A stretch of DNA of 64,000 bases from an uncultured Lachnospiraceae bacterium (lineage in GTDB: Bacteria; Bacillota; Clostridia; Lachnospirales; Lachnospiraceae). The stretch lies in NCBI GenBank assembly GCA_948470755.1, contig CAOKPU010000004.1:1-64000 (forward strand), given 5' to 3'. Position 1 is the stretch's first letter. Every line of letters begins with the position of its first letter. Under the pieces are notes generated by a model. That model was given only the letters and a program-made list of their open reading frames with translations, had not been told where the DNA came from and did not search any database. Positions 1 to 7,950 of the stretch are shown in pieces. Made by a program: the position numbers and the translations under genes.

Positions 1-31
1 GGCATTTGGCGGGAGGAAAGGGAAACGTCCG

Positions 32-742
32 ATGGCACTGGAATACAGGAATGAACTAAAATATATTGTTTCTGCACAGCAGATAGCGATCCTGAAAAAT
101 AGGATCCGCCCTTTGATGGCGTTGGATGCCCATGCGGGGGAAGGCGGGAAATATACGGTAAGGAGCGTTTATTTCGATGATTATAAGAATACCTGTTTTT
201 TTGAGAATGAGGATGGTACAAGCCCAAGAGAGAAATTCCGGATACGTATTTATAATGCTGATGAAAAGGAAATCCGTCTGGAACTGAAACGGAAAGAGAG
301 GGGGAAAACCCACAAAGATTCCTGTCCACTGACCGCGGGACAATGCCAGTCGTTTCTGGGAGGGAAGGGGCCAGAGTGCATGGGGGCTTACCCGCCGGTC
401 CTTCAAAAGTTTATTCTCAAATACCGGTCGGAACTATATCGGCCGAAAGTGATCGTGGAATATGACAGGGAGCCTTATGTTTATAAGGCGGGAAATGTCA
501 GGGTTACTTTTGACACTGGCATACGTTCTTCCAATCAAGTGGATGGTTTTTTTGAAAAAGATTTATTTGCAAGGCCGGTTATGCCTACAGGCTATCATCT
601 GATGGAAGTAAAATACGATGGATTTTTGCCTGATGTCATTAATTATAGCCTGCAGACCGGCAGCCTTTCCCGGGAAACCTTTTCTAAATATTATTTATGC
701 AGAAGATACAATATAGGAGGAGTAAAGAAAAATGGGTTTTAG
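32..742 (+). CDS. VTC-domain (polyphosphate polymerase-like) protein
   Basis: A 236-residue protein of the VTC/CYTH-like tunnel-fold family, whose eukaryotic members make polyphosphate at a membrane. The family's charged tunnel strands are visible in order: EYRNELKY near the N-terminus, KFRIRIYN, the basic LELKRKERGK strand, VEYDREPY, RVTFDTGIRS and the late MEVKYDGFLP strand. There is no signal peptide or membrane segment, so it is probably cytosolic and works with the membrane protein encoded next, which it overlaps by 11 bp. A GGGAGGAAAGGG ribosome site precedes the ATG. In Clostridia such genes often lie beside DUF4956 and CotH-type genes; any CotH-type gene would be outside this window. 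Polymerase activity is inferred from the family only. Confidence 0.85.
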   Translation: MALEYRNELKYIVSAQQIAILKNRIRPLMALDAHAGEGGKYTVRSVYFDDYKNTCFFENEDGTSPREKFRIRIYNADEKEIRLELKRKERGKTHKDSCPLTAGQCQSFLGGKGPECMGAYPPVLQKFILKYRSELYRPKVIVEYDREPYVYKAGNVRVTFDTGIRSSNQVDGFFEKDLFARPVMPTGYHLMEVKYDGFLPDVINYSLQTGSLSRETFSKYYLCRRYNIGGVKKNGF

Positions 743-1403
743 CGATGTTTTAAAAAAGTCTTTTGTACAGGCAACGACGGAAAGTATGAGCAGGGGGGAT
801 GCCGTTGCGGCTTTGGCGGCGGCATGCCTCATTGCGGTTTATATATTTTTTATATATCGTCTCATAACGAGGAAAACATTTTATAACAAGAACTTTAATA
901 TTTCCTTAGTGGCCCTTGCTCTAATTACAACGGCGATTATACTGTCTATCCAGTCCAGCGTCGTGATTTCCCTTGGTATGGTGGGCGCATTGTCCATCGT
1001 CCGTTTCCGTACGGCGGTAAAAGAACCGATGGATTTGGTTTTTTTGTTTTGGTCTATCAGCGTAGGCATTATATGCGGCGCCGGATTATTTGAAATTGCT
1101 GTTTTTTCTTCTTTGTTGATTACAGCAGCCATTCTGGTGCTGGACCGCCTGCCTTCTGTAAAGGATTCGATGATTCTTATCGTGGATTCTGCTGACATTG
1201 ACGGCGAAAAGCAGATTATGGAGGCGGTGCGGCAGTATAGCGTCCATAGTAAAGTGAAATCAAGGAATATGGATGCGGAGAGCCTGAACATGGTGATTGA
1301 AGTCCGTGTAAAGGATGGTGCGGAATGCATCCGGGAGATCAGCCGGCTTGACGGAGTGAAAAATGTATCCATGGTTTCCCAGGAAGGAGAGGCTACATTT
1401 TAA
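732..1403 (+). CDS. DUF4956 family membrane protein
   Basis: A 223-residue integral membrane protein. Hydrophobic segments lie at about residues 25-45, 57-80, 95-115 and 118-136, followed by a soluble C-terminal domain of about 85 residues. The conserved loop GALSIVRFRTAVKEP lies between the membrane segments and is typical of DUF4956. The start overlaps the end of the VTC-domain gene by 11 bp, which implies translational coupling and a shared function, possibly as the membrane partner of the polymerase-like protein. The molecular role of DUF4956 is not established. Confidence 0.85.
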   Translation: MGFSDVLKKSFVQATTESMSRGDAVAALAAACLIAVYIFFIYRLITRKTFYNKNFNISLVALALITTAIILSIQSSVVISLGMVGALSIVRFRTAVKEPMDLVFLFWSISVGIICGAGLFEIAVFSSLLITAAILVLDRLPSVKDSMILIVDSADIDGEKQIMEAVRQYSVHSKVKSRNMDAESLNMVIEVRVKDGAECIREISRLDGVKNVSMVSQEGEATF

Positions 1404-1488
1404 AATAAAGAGTCTCTTTTTCTAGGATTTTCATACGTTTTATGATAAAATAGGAACATATGTATAGATACAGGAAGGATGAAGAAGA

Positions 1489-3237
1489 ATGGCAGAGAAG
1501 AAGATCATGTTGGGCAACGAGGCAATCGCCCGCGGGGCTTATGAGGCCGGTGTGAAAGTGTCGGCGGCCTATCCGGGGACGCCGAGTACGGAAATCAGTG
1601 AAAATATTGTAAAATATGAAGAAATATATGCGGAGTGGTCCCCTAATGAGAAAGTGGCTATGGAAGTGGCGATCGGAGCTTCTATCAGCGGTGTAAGGGC
1701 AATGGCCTCCATGAAACATGTAGGGGTCAATGTAGCCAGCGACCCGCTGTATACGGCTTCTTATACGGGGGTCGGAGGCGGGCTTGTGCTGGTAGCGGCG
1801 GACGATCCGGGACTTTATAGTTCTCAGAATGAGCAGGATACGAGGTGTGTGGCAAGGGCGGCGCAGGTTCCTGTTTTAGAACCTTCCGACAGCCAGGAAG
1901 CGAAAGACTTTGTAAAGTTTGCTTATGAGGTGAGCGAAAAGTATGATACTCCGGTGATTGTGAGGACGACTACAAGATTATCCCATTCACAGGGGATGGT
2001 GTCGCTACAAGGGCGGGAAGAAATCCCGGATAAGCCGTATGAGAGAAATATCAGTAAATATGTCATGATGCCGGCGATGGCCAAAGGCAGGCATGTACAT
2101 GTGGAAGGACGCATGGAAGCTATGGCTTCGGATGGCTGCGGCTTTCCTGTAAACCGGGCGGAATATAAGGATGCGTCCATTGGTTTTATCACAAGCGGGA
2201 TACCGTACCAGTATGTAAAAGAAGTATTCCCGGATGCTTCCGTATTAAAGCTGGGGATGGTCCATCCTCTTCCCAGGAAGCTGATTGAAGAATTCGCATC
2301 AAAAGTGGAGAAGCTCTACATATTTGAAGAATTGGAACCGGTGATCGAAGAACAGGTGAGATCATGGGGGATTTCGGTTCTGGGGAAAGAGGTGTTTACA
2401 AGGCAGGGGGAATATAGCGCAAATATGCTTCGCCGCATCCTTCTTCCGGAAACGGCAAACGAACAGCAGCAGCCGGCGGAGGTTCCGGCACGCCCGCCGA
2501 TCCTTTGCCCGGGATGTCCTCATAGGAGCGTTTTCACAGTCTTGAAAAAGCTGAAAATCCATGCGGCCGGGGATATTGGATGTTATACTTTGGGAGCAGT
2601 GGCGCCTCTTAGCGTAATTGATACGACGATATGTATGGGAGCCAGTATTTCTTCCCTTCATGGAATGGAAAAAGCAAAAGGGAAGGAATATGTGAAGGAT
2701 TGGGTAGCGGTAATCGGCGACTCCACGTTTATGCATACAGGAGTGAATTCCCTGATGAATACAGTGTATAATCAGGGAACAGGAACGGTAATTATCGTAG
2801 ATAATTCCACAACCGGGATGACGGGGCATCAGGATCATGCGGCAACAGGGAAGACGTTAAAGGGCGAGACAGTGCCTGCCATCAGTATTTACCGTTTTTG
2901 CAAAGCGATAGGAATTGAACATGTAGTGGAAGTCAATGCTTTTGACCTGCCTTTATTGGAGAAAGTAATCAAAGAGGAAACGGCCAGGGATGAAGTCTCC
3001 GTTATTATTACGAAATCCCCTTGCGTACTGTTGAAAGGGAATGTCTTCCCGGATGTGTGTGTCCCGGTTCCGGAAAAATGTAAGAAATGCGGCGCGTGCC
3101 TGAAACCGGGCTGCCCGGCATTGACGAAGAAGGAGGACGGCAGCATAGCCATCGATGCTACGATGTGTAACGGCTGCGGCTTATGTATGCAGCTTTGCCC
3201 GTTTGACGCGATTGCAAAGGAACCGAAATCATGCTAA
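1489..3237 (+). CDS. iorA: Indolepyruvate ferredoxin oxidoreductase, alpha subunit
   Basis: A 582-residue thiamine-diphosphate subunit that oxidatively decarboxylates aryl pyruvates (indolepyruvate, phenylpyruvate) to aryl-acetyl-CoA and passes electrons to ferredoxin. The N-terminal pyrimidine-binding domain starts with GNEAIARGAYEAGV and has the AAYPGTPSTE motif. The central region has CPGCPHRS, then the ThDP-binding GDIGCYTLG and GDSTFMHTG stretches. The C-terminus carries two 4Fe-4S motifs, CKKCGACLKPGCP and CNGCGLCMQLCP. Length and domain order match the full family. It is followed after 76 bp by the beta subunit. The start is an ATG behind GGAAGGATGAAGAAG. Confidence 0.96.
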   Translation: MAEKKIMLGNEAIARGAYEAGVKVSAAYPGTPSTEISENIVKYEEIYAEWSPNEKVAMEVAIGASISGVRAMASMKHVGVNVASDPLYTASYTGVGGGLVLVAADDPGLYSSQNEQDTRCVARAAQVPVLEPSDSQEAKDFVKFAYEVSEKYDTPVIVRTTTRLSHSQGMVSLQGREEIPDKPYERNISKYVMMPAMAKGRHVHVEGRMEAMASDGCGFPVNRAEYKDASIGFITSGIPYQYVKEVFPDASVLKLGMVHPLPRKLIEEFASKVEKLYIFEELEPVIEEQVRSWGISVLGKEVFTRQGEYSANMLRRILLPETANEQQQPAEVPARPPILCPGCPHRSVFTVLKKLKIHAAGDIGCYTLGAVAPLSVIDTTICMGASISSLHGMEKAKGKEYVKDWVAVIGDSTFMHTGVNSLMNTVYNQGTGTVIIVDNSTTGMTGHQDHAATGKTLKGETVPAISIYRFCKAIGIEHVVEVNAFDLPLLEKVIKEETARDEVSVIITKSPCVLLKGNVFPDVCVPVPEKCKKCGACLKPGCPALTKKEDGSIAIDATMCNGCGLCMQLCPFDAIAKEPKSC

Positions 3238-3313
3238 GAAAGCCTGGCCCGTATGATGTCAAATGGATGCAGGGCATCGTATGGCAGGGCAAAATAAGCG
3301 GGAGGAATAAAAG

Positions 3314-3883
3314 ATGACGACAAAAAGTATTATGATAGCAGGGGTAGGCGGACAAGGGACCCTCCTTACCAGCCGGATTCTTGGGGGTATTACGCAGGAA
3401 GCGGGATATGACGTAAAACTGTCCGAGGTTCATGGCATGGCGCAAAGGGGCGGCAGCGTAGTCACTTTTGTAAGATATGGGGAAAGAGTGGCGGAGCCGA
3501 TCGTGGAAGAAGGGCAGGCGGATATACTGATCGCTTTTGAACGGCTGGAAGCATTAAGATACGCCCATTTTTTAAAAAAAGACGGGGCGCTCATTATCAA
3601 TGATTGGAGGATTGATCCGATTACCGTTGTTACGGGAATGGCGGAATATCCGGACAACATTATAGAGAATCTGGAAAAAAAATATAAAGTATATACCATT
3701 AATGCGATGGAAGAGGCAATCCGGATAGGGAATGCCAAGGCGTTTAATGTCATTGTATTAGGGATGGCGGCAAGGCATATGGACTTTGCAAAGGAAGATT
3801 GGCTGAGAATAATTGAAAAAACAGTCCCGCCGAAAACAATAGAGATCAATAAAAAGGCTTTTCTTCTCGGATATGGGGATTGA
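3314..3883 (+). CDS. iorB: Indolepyruvate ferredoxin oxidoreductase, beta subunit
   Basis: A 189-residue gamma/beta-type subunit of 2-oxoacid:ferredoxin oxidoreductases, partner of the upstream alpha subunit. It opens with the family motif IAGVGGQGTLLTSRIL and has EVHGMAQRGGSV, both typical of the domain that receives the CoA-bound product. An AAGCGGGAGGAATAAAAG ribosome site precedes the ATG. With the alpha subunit it would turn amino-acid-derived aryl pyruvates into aryl-acetyl-CoA, and the next gene, a phenylacetate-CoA-ligase-type enzyme, fits the same pathway. Confidence 0.96.
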   Translation: MTTKSIMIAGVGGQGTLLTSRILGGITQEAGYDVKLSEVHGMAQRGGSVVTFVRYGERVAEPIVEEGQADILIAFERLEALRYAHFLKKDGALIINDWRIDPITVVTGMAEYPDNIIENLEKKYKVYTINAMEEAIRIGNAKAFNVIVLGMAARHMDFAKEDWLRIIEKTVPPKTIEINKKAFLLGYGD

Positions 3884-3894
3884 ACGGATTTTTT

Positions 3895-3924
3895 TTAGAC
3901 ATTGGAAAATGGATATGCTATAAT
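3895..3924 (+). promoter_or_regulatory. Candidate promoter for the phenylacetate-CoA ligase gene
   Basis: A TTAGAC box at 3895-3900 and a perfect TATAAT at 3919-3924 are separated by 18 bp. It lies inside the upstream extension of the ligase reading frame, which supports the later ligase start at 4022. Confidence 0.55.
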
Positions 3925-4021
3925 TGTTATGACGGAAAGAACGATGTTCCAGGTTATACAAACAGGGGCTGGGGCATTATTCGGTAGAGCGGCACATATT
4001 GGCAGGAAAGGAATGATGGAT

Positions 4022-5329
4022 ATGGAACACTATTATCAGCCGGAAATCGAATGCGCATCCAGGGAGCAGATCCGGGCCTGGCAGGATGAACGGTTGGCGA
4101 AAACAGTAAAACGTGTGTATGAAAATGTGGAATTTTATAAAAAAAGAATGGATAAACAAGGGATAAAGCCTGAAGATATCCAATCGACGGCAGATCTTCA
4201 TAAACTTCCGTTTGTAACAAAGGATGATCTGCGTGACGCTTATCCTTATGGCCTGTTGGCAGCGCCATTGTCGGACTGTGTCAGGATCCAGTCTACCAGC
4301 GGTACCACCGGGCGCCGGGTAGTGGCTTTTTATACCCAGCATGATATTGATTTATGGGAAGAGTGCTGTGCCAGGGCAATTGCCGCCGCCGGAGGGACAA
4401 AAGATGATGTTGTCCATGTCTGCTATGGCTATGGGCTATTTACCGGAGGGCCGGGCTTAAATGGCGGTTCCCATAAAGTGGGTTCGTTGACTTTGCCTAT
4501 GTCGTCGGGAAATACGGAACGGCAGATCCAGTTCATGTGCGACTTGGGTTCTACTATTTTATGCTGCACCCCTTCTTATGCGGCTTATCTGGCGGAATCC
4601 ATTCATGAAAGAGGGCTTCAGGATAAGATTAAGCTGAAAGCGGGGATATTCGGCGCGGAGGCCTGGACCGAAGAAATGAGGCAGGATATTGAGAGGATGC
4701 TGGGGATCAAGGCTTATGATATTTATGGCCTGACGGAGATTTCCGGCCCTGGGGTTTCTTTTGAATGCAGTGAGCAGACAGGGATGCATATCAATGAAGA
4801 CCATTTTATTGCGGAAGTCATTAATCCGGAAACAGGGGAAGTCCTTCCGGACGGGGAAAAAGGGGAATTGGTTTTTACCAGCATTACGAAAGAGGCTTTC
4901 CCATTGATCCGCTACCGTACAAGGGATATCTGCATCCTCAGCCATAAGAAATGTTCCTGTGGCCGCACCCATGTAAAAATGACCAAGCCTTTGGGAAGAA
5001 GTGACGATATGTTGATTGTAAAAGGAGTCAATGTATTCCCGTCCCAGATTGAAACCGTTCTTTTGAACCAGGGATATCCGGCCAATTACCAGATTATCGT
5101 GGACAGGCAGCACAATAGCGATACCATTGAGGTGCAGGTGGAAATGACGCAGGAAATGTTCTCGGATAACGCAGGCGTTGTTACGGAGAGAGAGAAAAAG
5201 CTGGTGGATGCATTAAAAGCTATGCTTGGCATATATGTAAAAGTGAATTTGGTAAATCCGAAGACCATTGCCCGCAGCGAAGGAAAAGCGGTACGCATCA
5301 TTGACAAGAGAAACTTATATCAAGGGTAA
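4022..5329 (+). CDS. paaK: Phenylacetate-CoA ligase
   Basis: A PaaK-type adenylate-forming enzyme of 435 residues from the chosen start, the usual PaaK length. It would link arylacetates such as phenylacetate or indoleacetate with CoA, or run in reverse to gain ATP from the aryl-acetyl-CoA made by IorAB. Visible motifs are the P-loop-like QSTSGTTGRRV, YDIYGLTEISGPG, the IRYRTRDI hinge region and C-terminal RSDDMLIVKGVNVFPSQIE. The frame is open from 3902, but an ATG at 4022 lies 10 bp after AGGAAAGG and makes a normal protein start (EHYYQPEIE). The longer version would include a promoter. It sits between iorB and an ACT-domain gene, a common clostridial cluster. Confidence 0.93.
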   Translation: MEHYYQPEIECASREQIRAWQDERLAKTVKRVYENVEFYKKRMDKQGIKPEDIQSTADLHKLPFVTKDDLRDAYPYGLLAAPLSDCVRIQSTSGTTGRRVVAFYTQHDIDLWEECCARAIAAAGGTKDDVVHVCYGYGLFTGGPGLNGGSHKVGSLTLPMSSGNTERQIQFMCDLGSTILCCTPSYAAYLAESIHERGLQDKIKLKAGIFGAEAWTEEMRQDIERMLGIKAYDIYGLTEISGPGVSFECSEQTGMHINEDHFIAEVINPETGEVLPDGEKGELVFTSITKEAFPLIRYRTRDICILSHKKCSCGRTHVKMTKPLGRSDDMLIVKGVNVFPSQIETVLLNQGYPANYQIIVDRQHNSDTIEVQVEMTQEMFSDNAGVVTEREKKLVDALKAMLGIYVKVNLVNPKTIARSEGKAVRIIDKRNLYQG

Positions 5330-5367
5330 TGATTGGAATTGGCGGATCATTCAGATAGGAGGGGCTT

Positions 5368-5799
5368 ATGACAGTAAAGCAAATTTCCGTATTTGTAGAA
5401 AATAAGGCTGGGAAGCTGGCGGAACTGACGGAATATCTGCATCAGCATGAGATAGACATGCGTGCTTTGTCCATTGCTGAAACGCAGGACTTTGGCATTG
5501 TACGGATGATTGTAAATGATACATATAAGACATCCTGTATATTAAAGGAAGCCGGCTATGTGGCGTCTATTACCCCGGTTTTGGCTGTGGAAATGCCGGA
5601 TGAGCCGGGGAGCCTTTTTAAAATTTTAAAAATGCTGGGCGATGGAGGGATAAACCTGGAATATATGTATGCCTTCCTGACGCGTAAGGAAGCAACCGCT
5701 TACATGGTTCTTAGGGTGGAGGATAATGAAAAAGCAATTGATATCCTGAGCAAAAAGGGGATACATATGATTTCCCAGGAAGGGATTGCCGGATTATAA
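5368..5799 (+). CDS. Tandem ACT-domain amino-acid-binding protein
   Basis: A 143-residue protein made of two ACT domains. The first begins QISVFVENKAGKLAELTEYL and the second begins near residue 70 with AVEMPDEPGSLFKILKMLG. No catalytic domain is attached, so it is probably a small regulatory protein that senses an amino acid. It follows paaK by 38 bp behind a TAGGAGGGG ribosome site. Proteins of this type regularly follow iorAB-paaK in Clostridia and may sense an aromatic amino acid; that ligand is an inference. Confidence 0.88.
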   Translation: MTVKQISVFVENKAGKLAELTEYLHQHEIDMRALSIAETQDFGIVRMIVNDTYKTSCILKEAGYVASITPVLAVEMPDEPGSLFKILKMLGDGGINLEYMYAFLTRKEATAYMVLRVEDNEKAIDILSKKGIHMISQEGIAGL

Positions 5800-5829
5800 A
5801 AAATCTATTATTTTTTATAATAATAGCGC

Positions 5830-5858
5830 TTGACTTTGATGAAAAAGGAAGGTATAAT
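5830..5858 (+). promoter_or_regulatory. Near-consensus promoter upstream of the DEAD-box helicase
   Basis: TTGACT at 5830-5835 and TATAAT at 5853-5858 are separated by exactly 17 bp, one of the best sigma-A-type matches in the window. Transcription would start near 5865, giving a leader of about 270 nt before the helicase gene. Confidence 0.75.
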
Positions 5859-5876
5859 GGCATAGTTCGTTGATTG

Positions 5877-5912
5877 AAAGACAACACTTTTAAAGCGGGT
5901 GTTGTCTTTTTT
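5877..5912 (+). terminator. Intrinsic terminator or attenuator immediately after the promoter
   Basis: An 11-bp perfect stem (5877-5887 with 5899-5909, AAAGACAACAC paired to GTGTTGTCTTT) is followed by a T run to 5912. It starts about 12 nt after the predicted transcription start, so it would end RNAs of about 45 nt made from the promoter at 5830 unless read-through occurs. It may also end transcripts from the ACT gene. Confidence 0.7.
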
Positions 5913-5947
5913 GGCGGCAGGGAAATGAATATTTCCAGCCAGGAGTT

Positions 5948-6066
5948 CAGAGCGTGTTAGGAGTCGAATGCCCACTGATTGTGACTCACGTCTTGCAGAA
6001 GCAAATTTTGGACATGCTCTGGTAGACAGCCGTGATATATGTAAAATGCGGCCTGTGAAAACAGGC
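5948..6066 (+). promoter_or_regulatory. Structured 5' leader of the DEAD-box helicase mRNA
   Basis: No gene is seen between the terminator and the helicase start. The stretch can fold into a long helix (5948-5957 with 6012-6021, ten pairs with one G-U). This encloses two small stems (5961-5965 with 5983-5987; 5993-5996 with 6001-6004) and is followed by a perfect GCCTGT-GAAA-ACAGGC hairpin with a GNRA loop at 6051-6066. No known riboswitch class was recognised. It could be a cold-responsive leader or an independent structured RNA. Confidence 0.4.
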
Positions 6067-6132
6067 GGATTATAGGATGGTTTTACGGTATCTAAGGCAG
6101 ATTGTATTTTGAAAGGATGGAACGGAGTCAAA

Positions 6133-7725
6133 ATGGAAAATGTGGAAAACAAGGTGAGTTACAGGGGATCCGATATCGATGAGAGGATTGTAAGGGCAGT
6201 AGAGGAAATGGGGTTTGAAACAATGACCCCCATTCAGGAGCAGGCCATTCCGATAATGTTGGAAGGGAAGGACCTGATTGGACAGGCGCAGACCGGAACG
6301 GGGAAGACCGCTGCTTTCGGGATACCGATTATTCAAAAGATTGATCCGGAAGAAAAGGGGCTGCAGGCGATCATTTTATGCCCTACGAGGGAGTTGGCGA
6401 TGCAGGCTGCGGAGGAGATCCGGCGTTTTGCAAAATATATGCATGAGATCAAAGTGGTGCCGGTTTATGGCGGACAGGATATTTCGAGACAGATCAGGGC
6501 CCTTGCCAAGGGTGCGCAGATCGTTGTAGGCACGCCGGGAAGGGTTATGGATCATATGCGCCGCCGGACTTTAAAAACAGGCAATATTAAAATGGTAGTC
6601 CTGGATGAAGCGGATGAAATGCTGAACATGGGATTCCGGGAGGATATCGAAACTATCTTGGAAGATATGCCGGAAGAAAGGCAGACGGCGCTTTTTTCCG
6701 CAACAATGCCTAAGCCTATTTTAGAGATTACCAAAGAATATCAGAAAGAAGATGCGGAATATTTAAGGATTACTCCAAAGGAAGTAACGATCCCTTTGAT
6801 CAAGCAGGCTTATTATCAGGTATCCCGCAAGGATAAGGAAGAGGTTCTGACAAGGCTGATGGATTACTATCATCCGAAGCGTTCTCTTATCTTTTGTAAT
6901 ACAAAACGGATGGTGGATGAACTGACGGAACATTTAAAGGACAGAGGCTATCAGGCGGAAGGGCTGCATGGGGATTTGAGCCAGAATCAGAGGGACACGG
7001 TTATGAATTTATTCCGCAGCGGTAAGATGCCTATATTGATTGCCACCGATGTGGCGGCAAGAGGCATTGACGTGGACGATGTGGAAGCGGTCTTTAATTA
7101 CGATGTGCCGGATGATATTGAATATTATGTCCATAGGATCGGACGTACCGGCAGGGCGGGAAAGACAGGACGTTCCTTTACATTGGTGGCCGGCAGGGAA
7201 ATGTATAAAATCCGCGATATTGAACGGGTATGCCATACAAAGATCAGGGAAAGGAATATCCCGTCCGCGGCTGATATCACTTCTGTAAAGGCAGAAAAGA
7301 TTTTTGGGGAAGCATTGGAAGCGATGCATACTAAGAATTTAGATACCACGTTGGAATTCCTCAGGGAAAAGTTAGTGGATGAAGAATACACTGCTTTGGA
7401 ACTGGCCGCTGCCTTTATGAAGATGAAGATGGGCGATGACATTAAAGATATAAAAGTAGAAAAATTCAATCCCAAAGACCTCTTCGGAAAAGGAGGCGGA
7501 CGCCGCAGGAGACGCGGAGGAAGAGGCAGGGGCGGAAGCTCGGAAAAAGAAAAAAGCGCTGCGAGGGGAATGTCTGCGGAGCGTGAGAAAAGCAGCGGGA
7601 AAGGAAAATTATCCGAGAAAGAAAAAAGCGGCGGAAAAGGTAAAACGGCGAAAAGCTTTGGCGAAAGGCTGACGGAAAAAAATGATTTTTTTGCAGGAAA
7701 AAGCCGTAGGAGAAGACGCAGGTAA
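6133..7725 (+). CDS. DEAD-box ATP-dependent RNA helicase
   Basis: A CshA/DeaD-like RNA helicase of 530 residues that unwinds structured RNA during ribosome assembly, mRNA decay or cold adaptation. The helicase core shows the Q motif (MTPIQEQAIP), AQTGTGKTAA, PTRELAMQ, TPGRVMDH, DEAD within VVLDEADEML, SATMP, RGIDVDDVE and HRIGRTGRAGKTG. The C-terminal tail of about 75 residues is rich in Arg, Gly, Lys and Ser (RRRRRGGRGRGG near residue 463 and a final RRRRRR), a typical RNA-binding extension. The ATG at 6133 follows ACGGAGT; an in-frame TTG at 6109 lacks a ribosome site. A long structured leader precedes it and a strong terminator follows, so it is probably monocistronic. Confidence 0.95.
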   Translation: MENVENKVSYRGSDIDERIVRAVEEMGFETMTPIQEQAIPIMLEGKDLIGQAQTGTGKTAAFGIPIIQKIDPEEKGLQAIILCPTRELAMQAAEEIRRFAKYMHEIKVVPVYGGQDISRQIRALAKGAQIVVGTPGRVMDHMRRRTLKTGNIKMVVLDEADEMLNMGFREDIETILEDMPEERQTALFSATMPKPILEITKEYQKEDAEYLRITPKEVTIPLIKQAYYQVSRKDKEEVLTRLMDYYHPKRSLIFCNTKRMVDELTEHLKDRGYQAEGLHGDLSQNQRDTVMNLFRSGKMPILIATDVAARGIDVDDVEAVFNYDVPDDIEYYVHRIGRTGRAGKTGRSFTLVAGREMYKIRDIERVCHTKIRERNIPSAADITSVKAEKIFGEALEAMHTKNLDTTLEFLREKLVDEEYTALELAAAFMKMKMGDDIKDIKVEKFNPKDLFGKGGGRRRRRGGRGRGGSSEKEKSAARGMSAEREKSSGKGKLSEKEKSGGKGKTAKSFGERLTEKNDFFAGKSRRRRRR

Positions 7726-7758
7726 TTAATGCTGCAGGAACGAATAGAGGATAGGATG

Positions 7759-7797
7759 GCGCTGTCTTAGGATTTGGATTAAGACGGCGCTGTTTTT
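7759..7797 (+). terminator. Rho-independent terminator after the helicase
   Basis: An 11-bp stem (7759-7769 with 7780-7790, one G-U pair) is followed by TGTTTTTG. It ends the helicase transcript. Confidence 0.85.
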
Positions 7798-7811
7798 GTG
7801 GGAAATTAACA

Positions 7812-7840
7812 TTGTCAAGCTGTTTCTTCTGTGATATTAT
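7812..7840 (+). promoter_or_regulatory. Promoter of the TPR membrane protein gene
   Basis: TTGTCA at 7812-7817 and TATTAT at 7835-7840 are separated by 17 bp. It lies directly after the helicase terminator and 110 bp upstream of the next start codon. Confidence 0.65.
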
Positions 7841-7950
7841 GATGTTTGTCTTCAGGATAGGCCAAGGTTGTGATTGAAGAGGAATGGTTTGCAGCCGTTG
7901 TGATATTTTAAAATCAGGCGCTTTATATCATAGAATAAGGATAGGTTCAT

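Noticed and set aside
3902..4021. 40-residue N-terminal extension of the phenylacetate-CoA ligase
   Set aside because: It would include a TATAAT promoter box, and the ATG at 4022 gives the normal family start with a ribosome site.
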